A DNA stretch of 64,000 bases from positions 1,674,001 to 1,738,000 of the forward strand of contig OY725505.1 of NCBI GenBank assembly GCA_963281255.1. The letters run 5' to 3'. The notes below the pieces were generated by a model. That model ran no database searches, was not told the origin of the DNA, and worked only from the letters and a program-made list of their open reading frames with translations. How positions within the stretch are numbered: the first letter of the stretch is position 1; each line of letters begins with the position of its first letter. Origin of the DNA: Aphrocallistes beatrix (Eukaryota; Porifera; Hexactinellida; Sceptrulophora; Aphrocallistidae). The position numbers and the translations under genes are program-made. Below, one piece after another: positions 10,305 to 21,680 of the stretch.

Positions 10305-10445
10305 ATCAAAATGTTTACAACTGATATGAGTACTTTGGTACCATATTTATATATGTTGGTTATACCTATATTCCTAAACTTTAATCCTACGTAGTTATAG
10401 ATTTTAGGCAGATCATGTTTTTGTTCGACCATTTTCGACCGCATC
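10305..10445. repeat. FB1 fragment (outer arm)
   Basis: About 140 bases match the outer end of the FB1 right arm: accatatttatatatg, ggttatac.tatattcctaa, and cgaccgcatccctggtcc near the end. The mirror arm is absent. Confidence 0.65.
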
Positions 10446-10591
10446 CCTGGTCCATTTTTAAATCTAGATGGCGGGCCATATATACAGAATAACACCGTGA
10501 CTGAATAACATAACTTTTCACATGTATAACTTTCAACGATTTGGAAGCATTCTCTCATCCCGTCTGTGAAGGTTATTTTATCCTTATACTA

Positions 10592-10762
10592 CATAGTGTT
10601 TGCTTATTAGCAATTGCTCTAATAGCAATATTCGTCTATTAGCAAGTTATTTTCAGGTCCCAAGCGTGTTTATTATGTTAATTTCGTTTCTCTATTAGCA
10701 AGTCGCTTATTAGCAAGCAAATTTCGATCTAAAATCGACTTGCTATTAAGCGAACACCACTG
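10592..10762. mobile_element. pogo-like MITE, TIR with TTCGCTTA-TAGCAAG
   Basis: Ends mirror each other: left catagtgtttgcttattag, right ctattaagcgaacaccactg. The inside repeats ctattagcaag several times. A second copy starts at 63927 and shares the inner aggtcccag. The target is probably TA. Confidence 0.75.
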
Positions 10763-10769
10763 TATCTTA

Positions 10770-11120
10770 TATATTAAAATGCTCGGATTTTTTTTGTTTT
10801 TGTTTTTGTTTGTTTGTTTGTTTGTCCGAATTGATTGAAGAATTGGCAAGTCGTAGAGATTAGAAAATTGGCATGTAGGTGTCAAATGATGAATCTAGGA
10901 TTAATTTCGAAAATCTAAGCGAAATTTTCACACCTCTGCAAAAAAAAATGGAAAACAATTTTTCACACCTTTTTTTAATAATATGGCTTCACTCTCACAA
11001 TAGAAATCATTTTAAGACACTGTTGGGCTGTCATTATAGTTAATACTTCAAAGCAATAACTTATACAAATGTCTCAATTATATATGATAGTGTATGACAG
11101 TAAAAAAGGTTATTTGTATA
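10770..11120 (+). repeat. RepB copy
   Basis: Starts atattaaaatgctcggattt, then a TTTTTG/TTTG run, ccgaattgattgaagaattg, catgtaggtgtcaaatgat, and two tttcacaccttt blocks. The GC-rich 3' block is missing. Confidence 0.75.
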
Positions 11121-11344
11121 TTTTCACACCTTTACTATATACATATTTTCACACGATTTGACCAATTTTGAAAATTATGCTAGAGACTAGCTTCCAACGG
11201 TTGACAAGGGGTCGGCAATAATTGTCCTTTTAAAATAAACCAATATCCAAATTGGAAGCTAATCCCCTAAGGAATATAATGGACAAATTGAATATATACT
11301 ATTTTCACCATCATTTGAGATACCGATATGGGATTAGAACTTTG

Positions 11345-11865
11345 TATACGTATATATATATAAACGAATTGATTGAAGAAACTGCCGGGCGCAGAAAGCT
11401 GATTATTGGCATGTGGGAGTCTTTTGGCTATGGGTCCACTAGGTTCTGAGCTCAGAGCAAAATGTCGACTCATCATGGAATTATGACGTCATTGTCACAT
11501 TTTTAAAAGTTAAGCAATACAGTTATTCGAGCATAACTCCGCTATTATAGGAGATAGAAGGCTGAGATTTTAATAGAATCTGTATACTAACATACCTCAC
11601 ATATGATACAACTATCATCAAAAAATGATGACTCATCGATTTGTTATGACGTCATCATTACTCATCAAAATTTTAAAAATTGATAATTTTGGTAATTTTT
11701 CGTGCGATGTCGATTATATCAGTAGGACAGACGTTTTAGAGATGTTATTTCCCTTATAATTAATCAATGTGTCCCCAGGCGCCCAAAGGGCTCCTCCGAC
11801 GGACACAAAGTGTCCGCCAGCCGCGCAGCGCAAGTAAGCGAAGCGGACTGTACTAGATATACTAT
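11345..11865 (+). repeat. RepA copy (near complete)
   Basis: Full RepA layout from the TA run and aacgaattgattgaagaaac to the GC-rich block gccgcgcagcgcaagtaagc. An open frame reading ELIEETAGRRKLI arises from the repeat itself and recurs in other copies. Confidence 0.9.
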
Positions 11866-12029
11866 AATCTTATAATTATAATACGTACTACAAAGATATA
11901 ATTTAGCTAGAATGATTGAATGAGATGGTCTTTATAGTAATGATAATCTGCTCATTTTGTTTAAATTTTGAATTACTGTATAATAATTTGATCTAGATGG
12001 ATTGGCATTTTTTGTCGGTTGGCTTGTAG

Positions 12030-12255
12030 CTTAATGCAAGCGAACTTCGCTTTCGCTGTGCATCTGATGGACACTTTGTGTTCACCGGAGGCAGCCAAGG
12101 CTCAAATCAATTAATCATGAAGTAGATATATCATTTAATACGTCTGTTTACTGCAATAATCGATAGCACTTGAAAAATCACATTTTTTAAATTTTGAAGC
12201 GTGATGATGGCGTCATAACAGAGTGATGAGCCATCATTTTAATGAAGGTTTAATC
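12030..12255 (-). repeat. RepA copy (partial, diverged)
   Basis: Reverse orientation: the GC-rich block with gatggacactttgtgttcac, then aatcaattaatcatga, and ending near gatgagccatcatttta. The 5' half is missing. Confidence 0.7.
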
Positions 12256-12267
12256 ATTTTTGAGATA

Positions 12268-12430
12268 TAGTCCACTCCGCTTTATAGTGCCACTGTTTAA
12301 TGGGTCGACCGCTTAATTGGGTCACTTTTTGAGAGACCGAAAACATTAGAAGCTAATACAAAATATTTTCGGTTTATAGGCGTCTCCGCTTAATTGGAGC
12401 AAACGTCCTCTGATTAAGCAGCGCCGACTG
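12268..12430. mobile_element. pogo-like MITE, TIR CAGTCGACTCCGCTTAATAG family (copy 1)
   Basis: Diverged ends gtccactccgctttatag and gcagcgccgactg. Internal aaatattttcggttta and ccgcttaattgg match the copy at 45777-45965. Confidence 0.75.
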
Positions 12431-12490
12431 TATATATATTCATTAATCCAGTTTTAATTGTAGCGATGAATACTATGCTAAGCATCTGTC

Positions 12491-13552
12491 CATAGCCTAC
12501 TATAATAAGGCCTCAGAGTAACTTGCGAATTTGGCACTAGGGATGCAGTAGAAGATGGTTGAAGAAATACATGAGCTGCCTTAAATCATTAACAAAGCAC
12601 AATAGAGCTTAGGAATGTATTACCAGCATATATAAATATGGTGTCAAAGCACCCATATCCGTTGTTAAAATTTAGATTAGTCATCGAATGATTACGCAAC
12701 AGGCTATATTTTTGTCAAATTTAGTGATTTTCAGAGGTCGTTTAAGGGCACTTCTAAGTGTTTTTATTATAATGTTTTTCGCATAGAACTGAAAAGTGAA
12801 TGTATTACGAAAGATTTGGAATTTTTTGTTGGAATGTTCTTACATTCCAGTGTTGCTATGGAAACGTGTTTTGGTCAGTTGGGACTATATCTTGAAAACA
12901 GCGATAGCTAGACATTCAAATTTAATCCCATTTGATAGCAAATAGGCTACTTCCTATTAAGATATAATACAATTTATATGTCTTAATTCAATAATTTACG
13001 AGTTATTAGACAATTTATCATATTGGTCACATTTGGTAATTTGTCGAATATCTCGTAAACCATTGAATTTAGACACAGAAATTGTATTATAGCTAAATAG
13101 GAAGTAGCCTATTTGCTATCAAATGGTTTATATTTGAATGTCTAAGCTATCGCTGTTTTCAAGATATAGTCCAAACTGACCAAAACACGTTTCCATAGCA
13201 ACACTGGAATGTAAGAACATTCCATCAAAAAATTCCAAATCTTTCGTAATACATTCACTTCCCAGTTCTATGCGAAAAACATTATAATAAAAACACTTAG
13301 AAGTGCCCTTAAACGGTCTCTGAAAATAACTAAATTTGACTCAAATATAACCTGTTGCGCAATCATTTGATGGCTAATCTAAATTTTAACAACGGATATG
13401 GGTGCTTTGACACCATATTTATATATGCTGGTAATACATTCCTGAGCTCTATTGTGCTTTGCTAGTGATTTAAGCCAGCTCATGTATTTCTTCATCCATC
13501 TTCTACCGCATCCCTGGTTAAGTTACTCAGGCCTTATATATAGTAGGCTATG
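12491..13552. mobile_element. FB1 palindromic element, copy c (complete)
   Basis: 1062-bp inverted repeat with almost no loop. Left end catagcctactataataagg, right end ccttatatatagtaggctatg. Arms mirror through a centre near 13040 (tcgtaaaccattgaattta side). Nearly identical to copy d at 30143, so both spread recently. No protein. Direct target duplications are not obvious. Confidence 0.93.
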
Positions 13553-13769
13553 ATATGTCCTAATTTCTGGAGACTCATATTTAAATTATAATAACAAATT
13601 GAAATTCAGTGAAAATAGTTTAATAAAAAAATCCAAAATCCGTAGCTCAACTATTTATCAACTTCTTGCTCACTACACCACGGCCAGTTTTCCTGAAGAG
13701 CGTGGATACTCAAACTAACAAGCATTCCGGAGTATATGTAGGAGATCAGGTTAAGAATATCATCAAGGA

Positions 13770-13930
13770 AAGTGGATCAACCAAGGTGTTTGCTATCATC
13801 ACCGATAATGCTAAGAATATGAAAGCTGCATGAGAAGAAGTTCAAGACATATCTTCACATTCTGACTATTGGCTGTTCTGCTCATGAATTAAATCTGCTA
13901 CGTGCTTGGGGATATATGTGAAAGTTAGAA
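13770..13930 (+). pseudogene. hAT-type transposase fragment (DUF659-like)
   Basis: Broken frames give FAIITDNAKNMKAA and, shifted, CSAHELNLL-like sequence, the signature of the first part of a hAT-type RNase H-fold domain (TDNA.NM ... GC.AH.LNL). A stop after KAA and at least one frameshift. No terminal repeats assigned. Confidence 0.65.
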
Positions 13931-14204
13931 ATGTCAAGATTCTTCAGAAAAGATTGAAGGCACCTCGCGCCATGGAACAAGTCCATCCTCTCCCTGCTCT
14001 GGACCTCTGATGAGCCCCACTCTTACCTTGAAGGACATTTATGAAGTAAAACAATATCTTCTGGGTTTCTCAGCATAATCGGTTCATTCTTCTTCGAGGA
14101 AAATGAAAAGACAACAACCATCAACAGTAAGCGGTACATCGCTGTATTCTTAGAGTTGTTCTGGTAGGACCTCCAGACTCAGTATCCAGAGCTACACAAG
14201 AGGA

Positions 14205-14490
14205 TTTGATTTCAATAAGATGAGGCGACCCCCACACTGCCAAAGCCTCCCTTGATTGGCTCAAGTCTCATTTCAAAAGTCGTGTCGTCAACCGGAAGAC
14301 ATCCATCGGGTGCCTCATACTCTCCCGCCCTTATCCCCCAGACCTCTTCTTATGGGGATATTTGATGGACAAGATTTACAAGAACGAGCCTCGAACACTT
14401 GAGTAGCTGAAGACGAATATTATGCAAGAAATCAGGGTGATAAGTAATGATCTTCTGAAGTTAGTTTACAAGAATCCACTCACTTGTACT
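14205..14490 (+). pseudogene. mariner-like transposase, C-terminal relic
   Basis: Frames joined by eye give GDPHTAKASLDWLKSHFKSR, then a degraded WPPYSPDL site and DLFLWGYLMDKIYKNEPRTL, matching the end of the catalytic domain of DDxD mariner-like transposases (last site followed by F.LWGYLK). Frameshifted and with stops, so dead. It belongs to the same broad type as the element at 41647. Confidence 0.65.
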
Positions 14491-15069
14491 ATAGTCAGGT
14501 CAAAATAGGAAGCAAATAGTCCTAACCCAAAAAAAATTGCAAGAAATTGTTTTATTGCATTTTCCATAGTATCATGTCTTAGGAGTAACATAATAAAAGT
14601 TTACCGAAATCGGAGGATCAGAAAGTGATTTGCCACGACCCCGTCGTTGACTCCGGACTATAAAAATCGCCGTTTTTAAAAACTGAGTTTGACCTTTCAA
14701 ATGATTGCATATCAGTTTTTTATTGTCATATTCGTGCTCAGCATCAAATTTCCGGCAATTTGATATATATATTGACTATATTTTGAGCAAAGAATTTTGG
14801 GTCCTCCCTAGCAACAACCTGGAATGTAAAAATTCCGATCTCCAAATTTAGTCTAAACCATATCGAGTGACCCCTTGTTTTTCTCGGCTATGCTTGCTGA
14901 GTACGAATTTCTTAATATAAATAGTCTAAACGTTAGATTAAATTGTTTTGGTTTGCGACTGGTGGTATTCATGTATTTTTAGCATAGATGGATTGATATG
15001 TTCACATTTCAATACCATCTTCGGTTTCATCATCCGATGCAATTCCTTTCATATTGCCAATGTTGTCAT

Positions 15070-15925
15070 CTTGGCATCGTCCGCATGCTTGAGATCAGTT
15101 GAGTCCTTGTTTTCTGCAGCTACATCTGAGACTACTATAGCCTGTGGAACAGTTACAGTGGATCATTTTCAGGAGTGCATGGGGTGCAAGGTTACTGTCC
15201 AACATGACTGGGGTCAGGCTGTTATCTTGGCAGTTCCATCCCCATTCGGTGACCTCCATACCATCAGCTGTGCCCATCCACATCATCACCTGGATAGCAT
15301 CCCAGAGAGTGAAATTCGTGGTGGAGGCTGTAGGTGGCAGTCTTTCGGGTGTAGCGAAGCTTTTGGCTGCACTCACTTTCTTGCAGAGGATAGTGTATCT
15401 CAAGTCGCGAAGACTGTCCCCAGGTTTTGCATTGAACAACGCGATCAATAGAAAAGACCCCAGGTAAAAGTGGCATTAAGATGGAATCCTCTTTGAACTT
15501 GTACAGAGCAGACTTCTTTCCGAGCCCGAAAATACTGGAAATGGTGTCACACCCGGTGAATGCATGCAGAAAAAGCAGGCTGTGGCAGATTTCGCCCCCA
15601 AACACCTGCTTTATCACCTTGATATCATACACTACGGTTGGTTTCCCTTTATCCGAGCGGAAGTATATCTTCTTTGTATTGTTGTTAGGAGTGTATTGCA
15701 GCAACAGAACCAATAATCCTTGTCCTCACCTATGAGAGTTGTTGTCTTGGAGGAGGCCATTGATCCTGCTGCCTTCACAATGTCAATATCGGCATCCTCT
15801 TCAGCCTGTATTGCATGGCACCCTCTTTCTCTCATACGTTCAGAAATGAGACGGATGAGGACCCGTTTGTTGGCTTGATTGGAAAGGGATCCTCCTTATT
15901 ACTACAGTCTCCGCCAAGAAATTTC
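15070..15925 (-). pseudogene. FEN1/PIN-like nuclease with C-terminal CXC Cys-rich domain, broken
   Basis: Minus-strand pieces in order: ANKRVLIRLISERM, then GCHAIQAEEDADIDIVKAA and TTLIGEDKD, which resemble the acidic metal-binding motifs of the XPG/FEN1-PIN nuclease fold (DAD..IV, GED.D). Next come LLFLHAFTGCDTISSIFGLG and GKKSALYKF, a helix-hairpin-helix-like motif. Then RLPPTASTTNFTLWDAIQVM, and finally a Cys-rich end with LLKMIHCNCSTGYSSLRCSC and QACGRCQDDN, similar to MSL2/tesmin CXC domains. At least two frameshifts and a TGA in place of a Cys codon at about 15093. I recall uncharacterised animal proteins with this order but cannot name the family; whether they are mobile is inference. 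Confidence 0.7.
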
Positions 15926-15959
15926 ACTTTCTGAGGTGCTATTTCCAGATGATGATGTG

Positions 15960-16175
15960 GATGGGCATGGCTGATGGTATGGAGGTCACCCTGCACTCCT
16001 GGAAATGATCCACTGTAACTGTTCCACAGGCTATAGTAGTCTCAGATGTAGTTGCAGAAAACAAGGACTCAACTGTTCTCAAGCATGCGGACGATGCCAA
16101 GATGACAACATTGGCAATATGAAAGAAGGAATTGCATCGGATGATGAAACCGAAGATGGTATTGAAATGTGAACA
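15960..16175 (+). pseudogene. second, inverted copy of the CXC C-terminus
   Basis: The right arm encodes the same C-terminal end on the plus strand: MIHCNCSTGYSSLRCSCRK, GLNCSQACGRCQ and IASDDETEDGIEM then stop. Here the Cys codon is intact where the left copy has TGA, and one Glu is added (NMKEG against NMKG). Only the C-terminal part is present, so it is a fragment. Confidence 0.75.
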
Positions 16176-16683
16176 TATCAATCCATCTATGCTAAAAATA
16201 CATGAATACCACCAGTCGCAAACCAAAACAATTTAAAACTAACGTTTAGACTATTTATATTAAGAAATTCGTACTCAGCAAGCATAGCCGAGAAAAACAA
16301 GGGGTCACTCGATATGGTTTAGACTAAATTTGGAGATCGGAATTTTTACATTCCAGGTTGTTGCTAGGGAGGGCCCAAAATTTTTTGCTCAAAATATAGT
16401 CAATATATATATCAAATTGCGGGAAATTTGATGCTGAGCACGAATATGACAATCAAAAACTGATTTGCAATCATTTAAAAGGTCAAACTCAGTTTTCAAA
16501 ACAGGCGATTTTTATAGTCCGGGGTCAACGACGGGGTCGTGGTAAATCACTTTCTTGTCCTCCGATTTCGGTAAACTTTTAGTATGTTACTCCTAAGACA
16601 TGATACTACGGAAAAATGCAATAAAACAATTTCTTGCAATTTTTTTGGGGTCATGCATCATATTGACCTGACTACTAGTATAT

Positions 16684-18074
16684 ACAAAGAAAACGAGACA
16701 TTACTACACCTGAATTTATTAATTTCATATTCTGAGCTGTCGATGAGAAAGAGAAAATGTTACCTAATTCCACACACAATAATGGTACTCGGTTTATAGA
16801 CCATCAAGCTGGTTCAAAATCGATGTCAGCTTTACATTTGTGCATAGAAAAGTGTGAGTTAAAAAATTTCAATGTCTTATTAACTCATCAGCCTGAGGCT
16901 TTTCCTACAGATATTTTTCAGCTACAAGTCTTCATCTCGCAGCTAAAAACGGGAATTAGAATTCATAGACAAATCATTACTACATTGGGAAAAGAAGGTT
17001 GGTAGAAATTTTAGAATCAGTCACTAATGACAAAGAATCTCCCTTGCAATTTGCAGTCAAAAATGGTAAAATAAACGTCACTAGATACGATTTAGAAGTG
17101 GGGTCTATTGTAAATACGGCAAATAAACATGGTTATTTCATATTTCATCATGCTGTTGACATAACTGACACAAGTAAACAGCTTGAAATGATCAAACTAA
17201 TACTGAACCACCAGAAAATACTCAAAGACATTAGCTTGACAGAAATTCAAGATCACAAAGGATTAACACCACTCACTCCATAACGCTATAAAATCAAAAT
17301 ATACGCAGTTGAACAACTGATCAATTTTAGTTAAGCCTTGAAAACTCCTGATAATCAAGGTTATATACCACTGCATTCTTCTGTCATATCCTTACGAAAC
17401 GACATTTTTAATTGCGTTCTTGATTCCATTCTAAAGCTAGAAATAGATGTATTGTTTGGTTGGAAAAGGCGTTTAACCTGCATGAAACAAAAAAATTGTA
17501 TATACTCCATTGCATCTGAGTATCGAGAATAACAATACTCACGCACTCCAGTCTCTTCTACGTACCAAGCCCTGTCTCGATGTATGCAATACCAATGGAG
17601 ACACTGTATTACACTGTGCTGTTAAAAACAGCTCTGATGATAGCACATGTCTTGAAATTGTATTTCTCCAGAAACAATTAAAAGAAAATTAAAAAATTAA
17701 AAGAAAATCGTGAGTCCCTAGCATTAGTAAAGCAAAGTCGTCACTATGAACAGTGAGATAAAAGGTAAGGCTATGATGACAAGTTGTACTTCTGTATCTA
17801 TGCCCGCAACTGCAATAGATGGAGTTGTTAAGTTTGGTTCAGAGACAACTTGGTCTAAAGGATGTTATTAATCACTAAGAATGGCATTCGTCTCAGTGCG
17901 GGTGGGTCTGATGGCCGGCAGTCTCTTGGAAATGGGAGGCTGTTAAGGATCGGAAGTGAAGAATTCAATGCGATGCTTGATAGTGACTCTATAGTTAGCA
18001 TAATAGATCGCAGGTTATTGGATAATTATTCAGAGTTGATTTCCAGTGTGAACTCTGAACCAAAAGATGTTTAA
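16684..18074 (+). pseudogene. ankyrin-repeat protein, degenerate
   Basis: A run of plus-strand fragments shows ankyrin-like units: KENETLLHLNLL, SALHLCIEKCELKNFNVLL, SPLQFAVKNGKI, HGYFIFHHAVD, HKGLTPLTP, NQGYIPLHSSVI, MHLSIENNNTHALQSLL and NGDTVLHCAVKNSSDD. Each is broken from the next by a stop or frameshift. The last fragment (17862-18074) is SGGSDGRQSL-like with no known domain. No introns are evident, which would fit a processed copy, but no poly(A) was seen. I cannot say which ankyrin protein it came from. Confidence 0.62.
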
Positions 18075-18511
18075 GGTAAAGAGGACTATTTTACACCTTC
18101 TGCAGTTGTAGTTTTTCACAATCTTTATTTAAATATTAATTATTTAGTTCACACTATGCAATGAAATTCAAATTCAATTTTTCAAGTTTAACACTGATTA
18201 CCAGAAGCAAGTGTGAGATTTTGAGAAAGCTAAAAGTTAATTATCGAATTATTAATTTCATTGATTCCGAGTTCACCAGCAATAACAACGAGTTTGGACT
18301 TGTAACTATTAATAAGGAGCCGAATTATATTACACAATAATTATTACTGAGCAAGATTAATATTATTCTTCATATTAATATATGGATAAAACTTTTCAAA
18401 TGTTTCTACATAATCTCATAATGTTAAGACTACATAACCTCATGATGATAAGTAATGGTAGAAAACCTTCGACAGATAAATATTCATTCTTTATCTTCAC
18501 ATCTATTAATG

Positions 18512-18658
18512 CTGCGGTTTTCAACCTTTTAGGACTGTAGATCCTCTATAAAAATTTTCATATATTCATTCTGTGACCCCCTCCAATTAACCGTAACACA
18601 AAATTTCGAATCCTGTGGAACACTTGGAGGTCCATGGAGCCCAGGTTGGGAACCACTG
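18512..18658. mobile_element. hAT-type (Charlie-like) MITE
   Basis: 147 bp with ends ctgcggttttcaacctttt and ccaggttgggaaccactg, the classic TGGTT.TCAACC / GGTTG.GAACCA pair of hAT MITEs. Flanks tattaatg and tataaatt agree at 6 of 8 positions, an eroded 8-bp target duplication. Confidence 0.72.
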
Positions 18659-18659
18659 T

Positions 18660-19500
18660 ATAAATTAATGACTATACATGTGGCTAGGTGGCGATGGCTC
18701 ACTTAAAATCTGAGAATTCGAATTTGCATATACGTATTTTACTTTCCAATGTTGCCCAAAAAGAGCTTCCTCAAAGATTAGTAATTTTCATCTCAAGTAG
18801 GTGTTAAAAATGAAAACATGAGAAGATAGAGATTAAGTTATTTCATACGAAATGTTTATTTAGCATCACAACTCCTTTCTATATAAATATTTCCATGATT
18901 AAATAACAATGACTCATCAACATTTGCATCTGTATAAATAAAATATCAAAATGATAACCTAGTTTGCCTCCACCTTTATCATGCAGTCACCATCCAGACG
19001 TCCCACAAAATGATTATAGTCTGGCACAGGCATTGTTTAAATAGGTCCCACTGTGCTAGACGATATTCACTTTGTGAAACGTCCTGGATAGCGACTGCAT
19101 GATTAAAGGTAGAAGAAAACTGCAGTATTTTTTTTAGTTCGTCATCGAGTTACTTTATATTTTGATGCAAGGACGGCTAGAAGTCCTGAAACTGGATCAG
19201 TGGGAACCAACAGGATTCATCTGGAGTTGCGTGTTCTGTTCGTGAGGATAGTGATATATATCCTGAAATATATGCCCAGGTAATGGCGGTTGAGAAAGAA
19301 TTATTAAAATTGGGAATGCCAAGGGGTTGTGTCTGAATTTGGTCGTCTTCCAATGATTGATATCCCTGAATGTGGAAAACAGTTTTCCCATATGTTTGTA
19401 AAGTATAAAATTATTTTCAAAACCATAGCAAATATTGCACAAGTCGAAGAATTTACAACTAGGTCAGGTGATTCGATACTAGTCAAGGTATAGCCTCGAC
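18660..19500. other. intron sequence, no clear feature
   Basis: AT-rich DNA leading to the gypsy pol. Short open frames near 19197-19525 on the minus strand have no recognisable motif. Any gag or LTR of the gypsy copy would be expected here, but I see none. Confidence 0.4.
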
Positions 19501-19539
19501 TAATACTCGTATCACCCAGAGTCAAGGGATATGCATCTC

Positions 19540-21680
19540 TATGTGTTGACTCATAAAGATGCTTATCCCTTGCCTCTATCAGAACAAGTGCAAGATAGAT
19601 TAAGTGGAAGGAAGTATTTTTCTAAAGCTAGACTAAAACTCCAGGTATTGGTGAATTCCGGATCGGCCTGTTTGTTTTCAAAATTATACCGTATGGTTTG
19701 ACAGGAAGATGAAGCGCATTTCAGCCCTTTATGGATCAAGCTTTGAAAGACTTGGAGAAATCAGTGATCGTTTCGTTGATTATATTTTGATTTTCTCCCC
19801 TGATGTTCAATCCTATCGAGCTGCCTTACACGAAGGATTCAATAAACTTCAAATCTATAACTTTACTTCACGGGGAATACACGCGGTACGGCTTTAGGGG
19901 CTATGCTGGAACAAGAAGGTCATCCAGGGGCAGAGAACCACTATAGTACAGTGGAGCTTGAATGTTTGGGAATTGTTTGGTCAGTAAAACAGTTCAGTTT
20001 TTGTTTAGGAGGACTGCATATTTGAATCATCACAGATCACGAACCACTGGAGTGGCTATCGAGTCAGAAAAGTATTGGCAAACTGTGGCGATAGACAATT
20101 ATCAAAAGTTTGATTTTTGAGTGGAATATCGACCTAAGAAGTTCAATGATAATGCAGACGCACTATTACGGTTGGAAATGCCGGAGGAAGACGATTTAGA
20201 GGATAACACTTATAAATCGATCAGCACTTTCTGGCTCTAACGATAGAGTCGTAGTTAGTGAAATTATTTCGCTTCCTAATTTTGAAGAATTAAAGACAAT
20301 GCCAATGGAATCAGTCCCAATAGATCTGAAATTTCCATGTGTCGAATGGAAAGAAAATTCAATTCTAAACAGATATAGGCAGATTAGAACACATTTGCAG
20401 GTTAATAATGGAATAATTAGTGTGAATCTACAAGATGGATGCCTTTTCACAATGCAATAGTGTTAGCATAGTGCCAGTTAGCAGAATATCGTCATGTTGT
20501 TTCAAACCTACAAAACCGGGCCATCCAGGCGCAGATACAACCCTAAGTCGGTGTCCTTCCATCTGAATGCTGAATAGAAACGTTCACTGGTCCTAAAACC
20601 ACTGCCACTCTCCATCCTCCTCCTCATTTATCGTTTAATTTCGAGGAGATGCCTGTATGAAGAAAAGATAGAGTACCGCCTCATCTACTGCAAAATATTC
20701 TGACTGATTGCTTCGAGACCTTAGATGACAGTGTGACCTTTTAGTCTTAGTTAATCTACTCTTTGTCCTTAGACAAATACTCAGAGAAGCTAAGGGTAAA
20801 TAACGTTCCTAATCCGAGGGCATATAACTAGGCAATAATTCTAAATGGAGCTGCCTGGAAGATCGCATCCATACATTAGCTGATATGGTGATATTCCAGT
20901 TGTTGCATGTTTGGTTATCCTATATGCGAACAATAGTAAGGGTAAATCCTCCCAACCGTAACTTTTTCTGCAAAACAACATTTGTATATTGTAAGTTGCT
21001 CACTCGAAAATAGCATTACCTTGAAGGTAATACGCCGTTGTATGCGTTTTAGTGATGCCTAATGACTTTAATGTTTCCTTGAGCAGAGTTCATTCGAAAT
21101 TTCGCCCTTTGTCTGAATGAAAGAATTCAAAAATTCCTAGTCTAGAGAAAACCTCTACTAAGATCCTTGTGATAGTTTCCGCTCTCTGATTTCCATTGCA
21201 AAGCATTCAATCCTCTTCGAGAATGCATCTTCGACTACTAATAAGTAACGGTTCCTATTCATACTAATAAGAACTTCCTACACATCAACTTGTAGTGACT
21301 GCATTGTTCTTCCCACTGGTCTATTTATCAACGGTGTCTTCAAATGAAGGGGAAGTTTTGCCCATTTGCACACCTTACACAAAACCACATATGACTAAAC
21401 GTCCCAATGAATTTCGAACAAATATGACACTAATTTTAAAGAGTGATGCATGTCAATCGATTGCAACCTCAAATCAGACGTTCAACAATGAATGAATCTA
21501 GATTTCAAGCAAATAGCCATATTTCTGATGGGGAAGATGTGAACAATGATAAAAACAATGTCATTAATCCCTCAGTCCTAGATCATGGTCATAGAAAGTC
21601 AACCCACCTACTTATTAATAGCACTGGTGAAAGTCGTGTGGAAAGTGAAATGATAAATGAAGAAATTCAGCTGTAAATAG
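19540..21680. pseudogene. Ty3/gypsy retrotransposon pol with internal inversion
   Basis: Plus strand 19540-20548: decayed reverse transcriptase (YASLCVDS, DAYPL-like, GLFVFKIIPYGLTG, AFQPFMDQAL) and RNase H (EGHPG, YSTVELECLGIVWSV, ITDHEPLEWLSSQK, VEYRPKKFNDNADALLRLE), then the first half of the integrase zinc-binding region (KPGHPGADTTLSR). From about 20551 to 21437 the sequence is reversed: on the minus strand are CKVCKWAK, NRNRYLLVVEDAFSK, HSDKGRNFE-like, TTGISPYQLMYG and GPVNVSIQHSDGRT. The plus strand then resumes with MHVNRLQPQIRRST, which should follow GRT. Multiple stops; no LTRs found. Clearly inactive. Confidence 0.82.

Larger units (their letters stand above)
14526..16650. mobile_element. 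large inverted structure around a nuclease/CXC gene
   Basis: Left arm 14526-15295 and right arm 15940-16650 are inverted copies, about 90-95% alike by eye. Examples are ccgaaatcggaggatcagaa against ttcttgtcctccgatttcgg, and ccacgaccccgtcgttgac against its mirror. The right arm lacks about 60 bases present near 15190-15248. The arms include the 3' end of the coding region, and the middle (15296-15939) holds the rest. It could be a tail-to-tail pair of copies or a fold-back derivative. Target duplication not identified. Confidence 0.82.

Noticed and set aside
11252..11449. Recurrent small proteins containing ELIEETAR.RKLIFGMWESFGYG
   Set aside because: Each is a translation of the RepA repeat in one frame, found wherever RepA occurs. 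Frames are not conserved between copies.
14948..15451. 167-aa open frame on the plus strand
   Set aside because: It is antisense to the nuclease/CXC gene. The same antisense peptide appears from the inverted right arm, so it reflects the repeat and not a gene.
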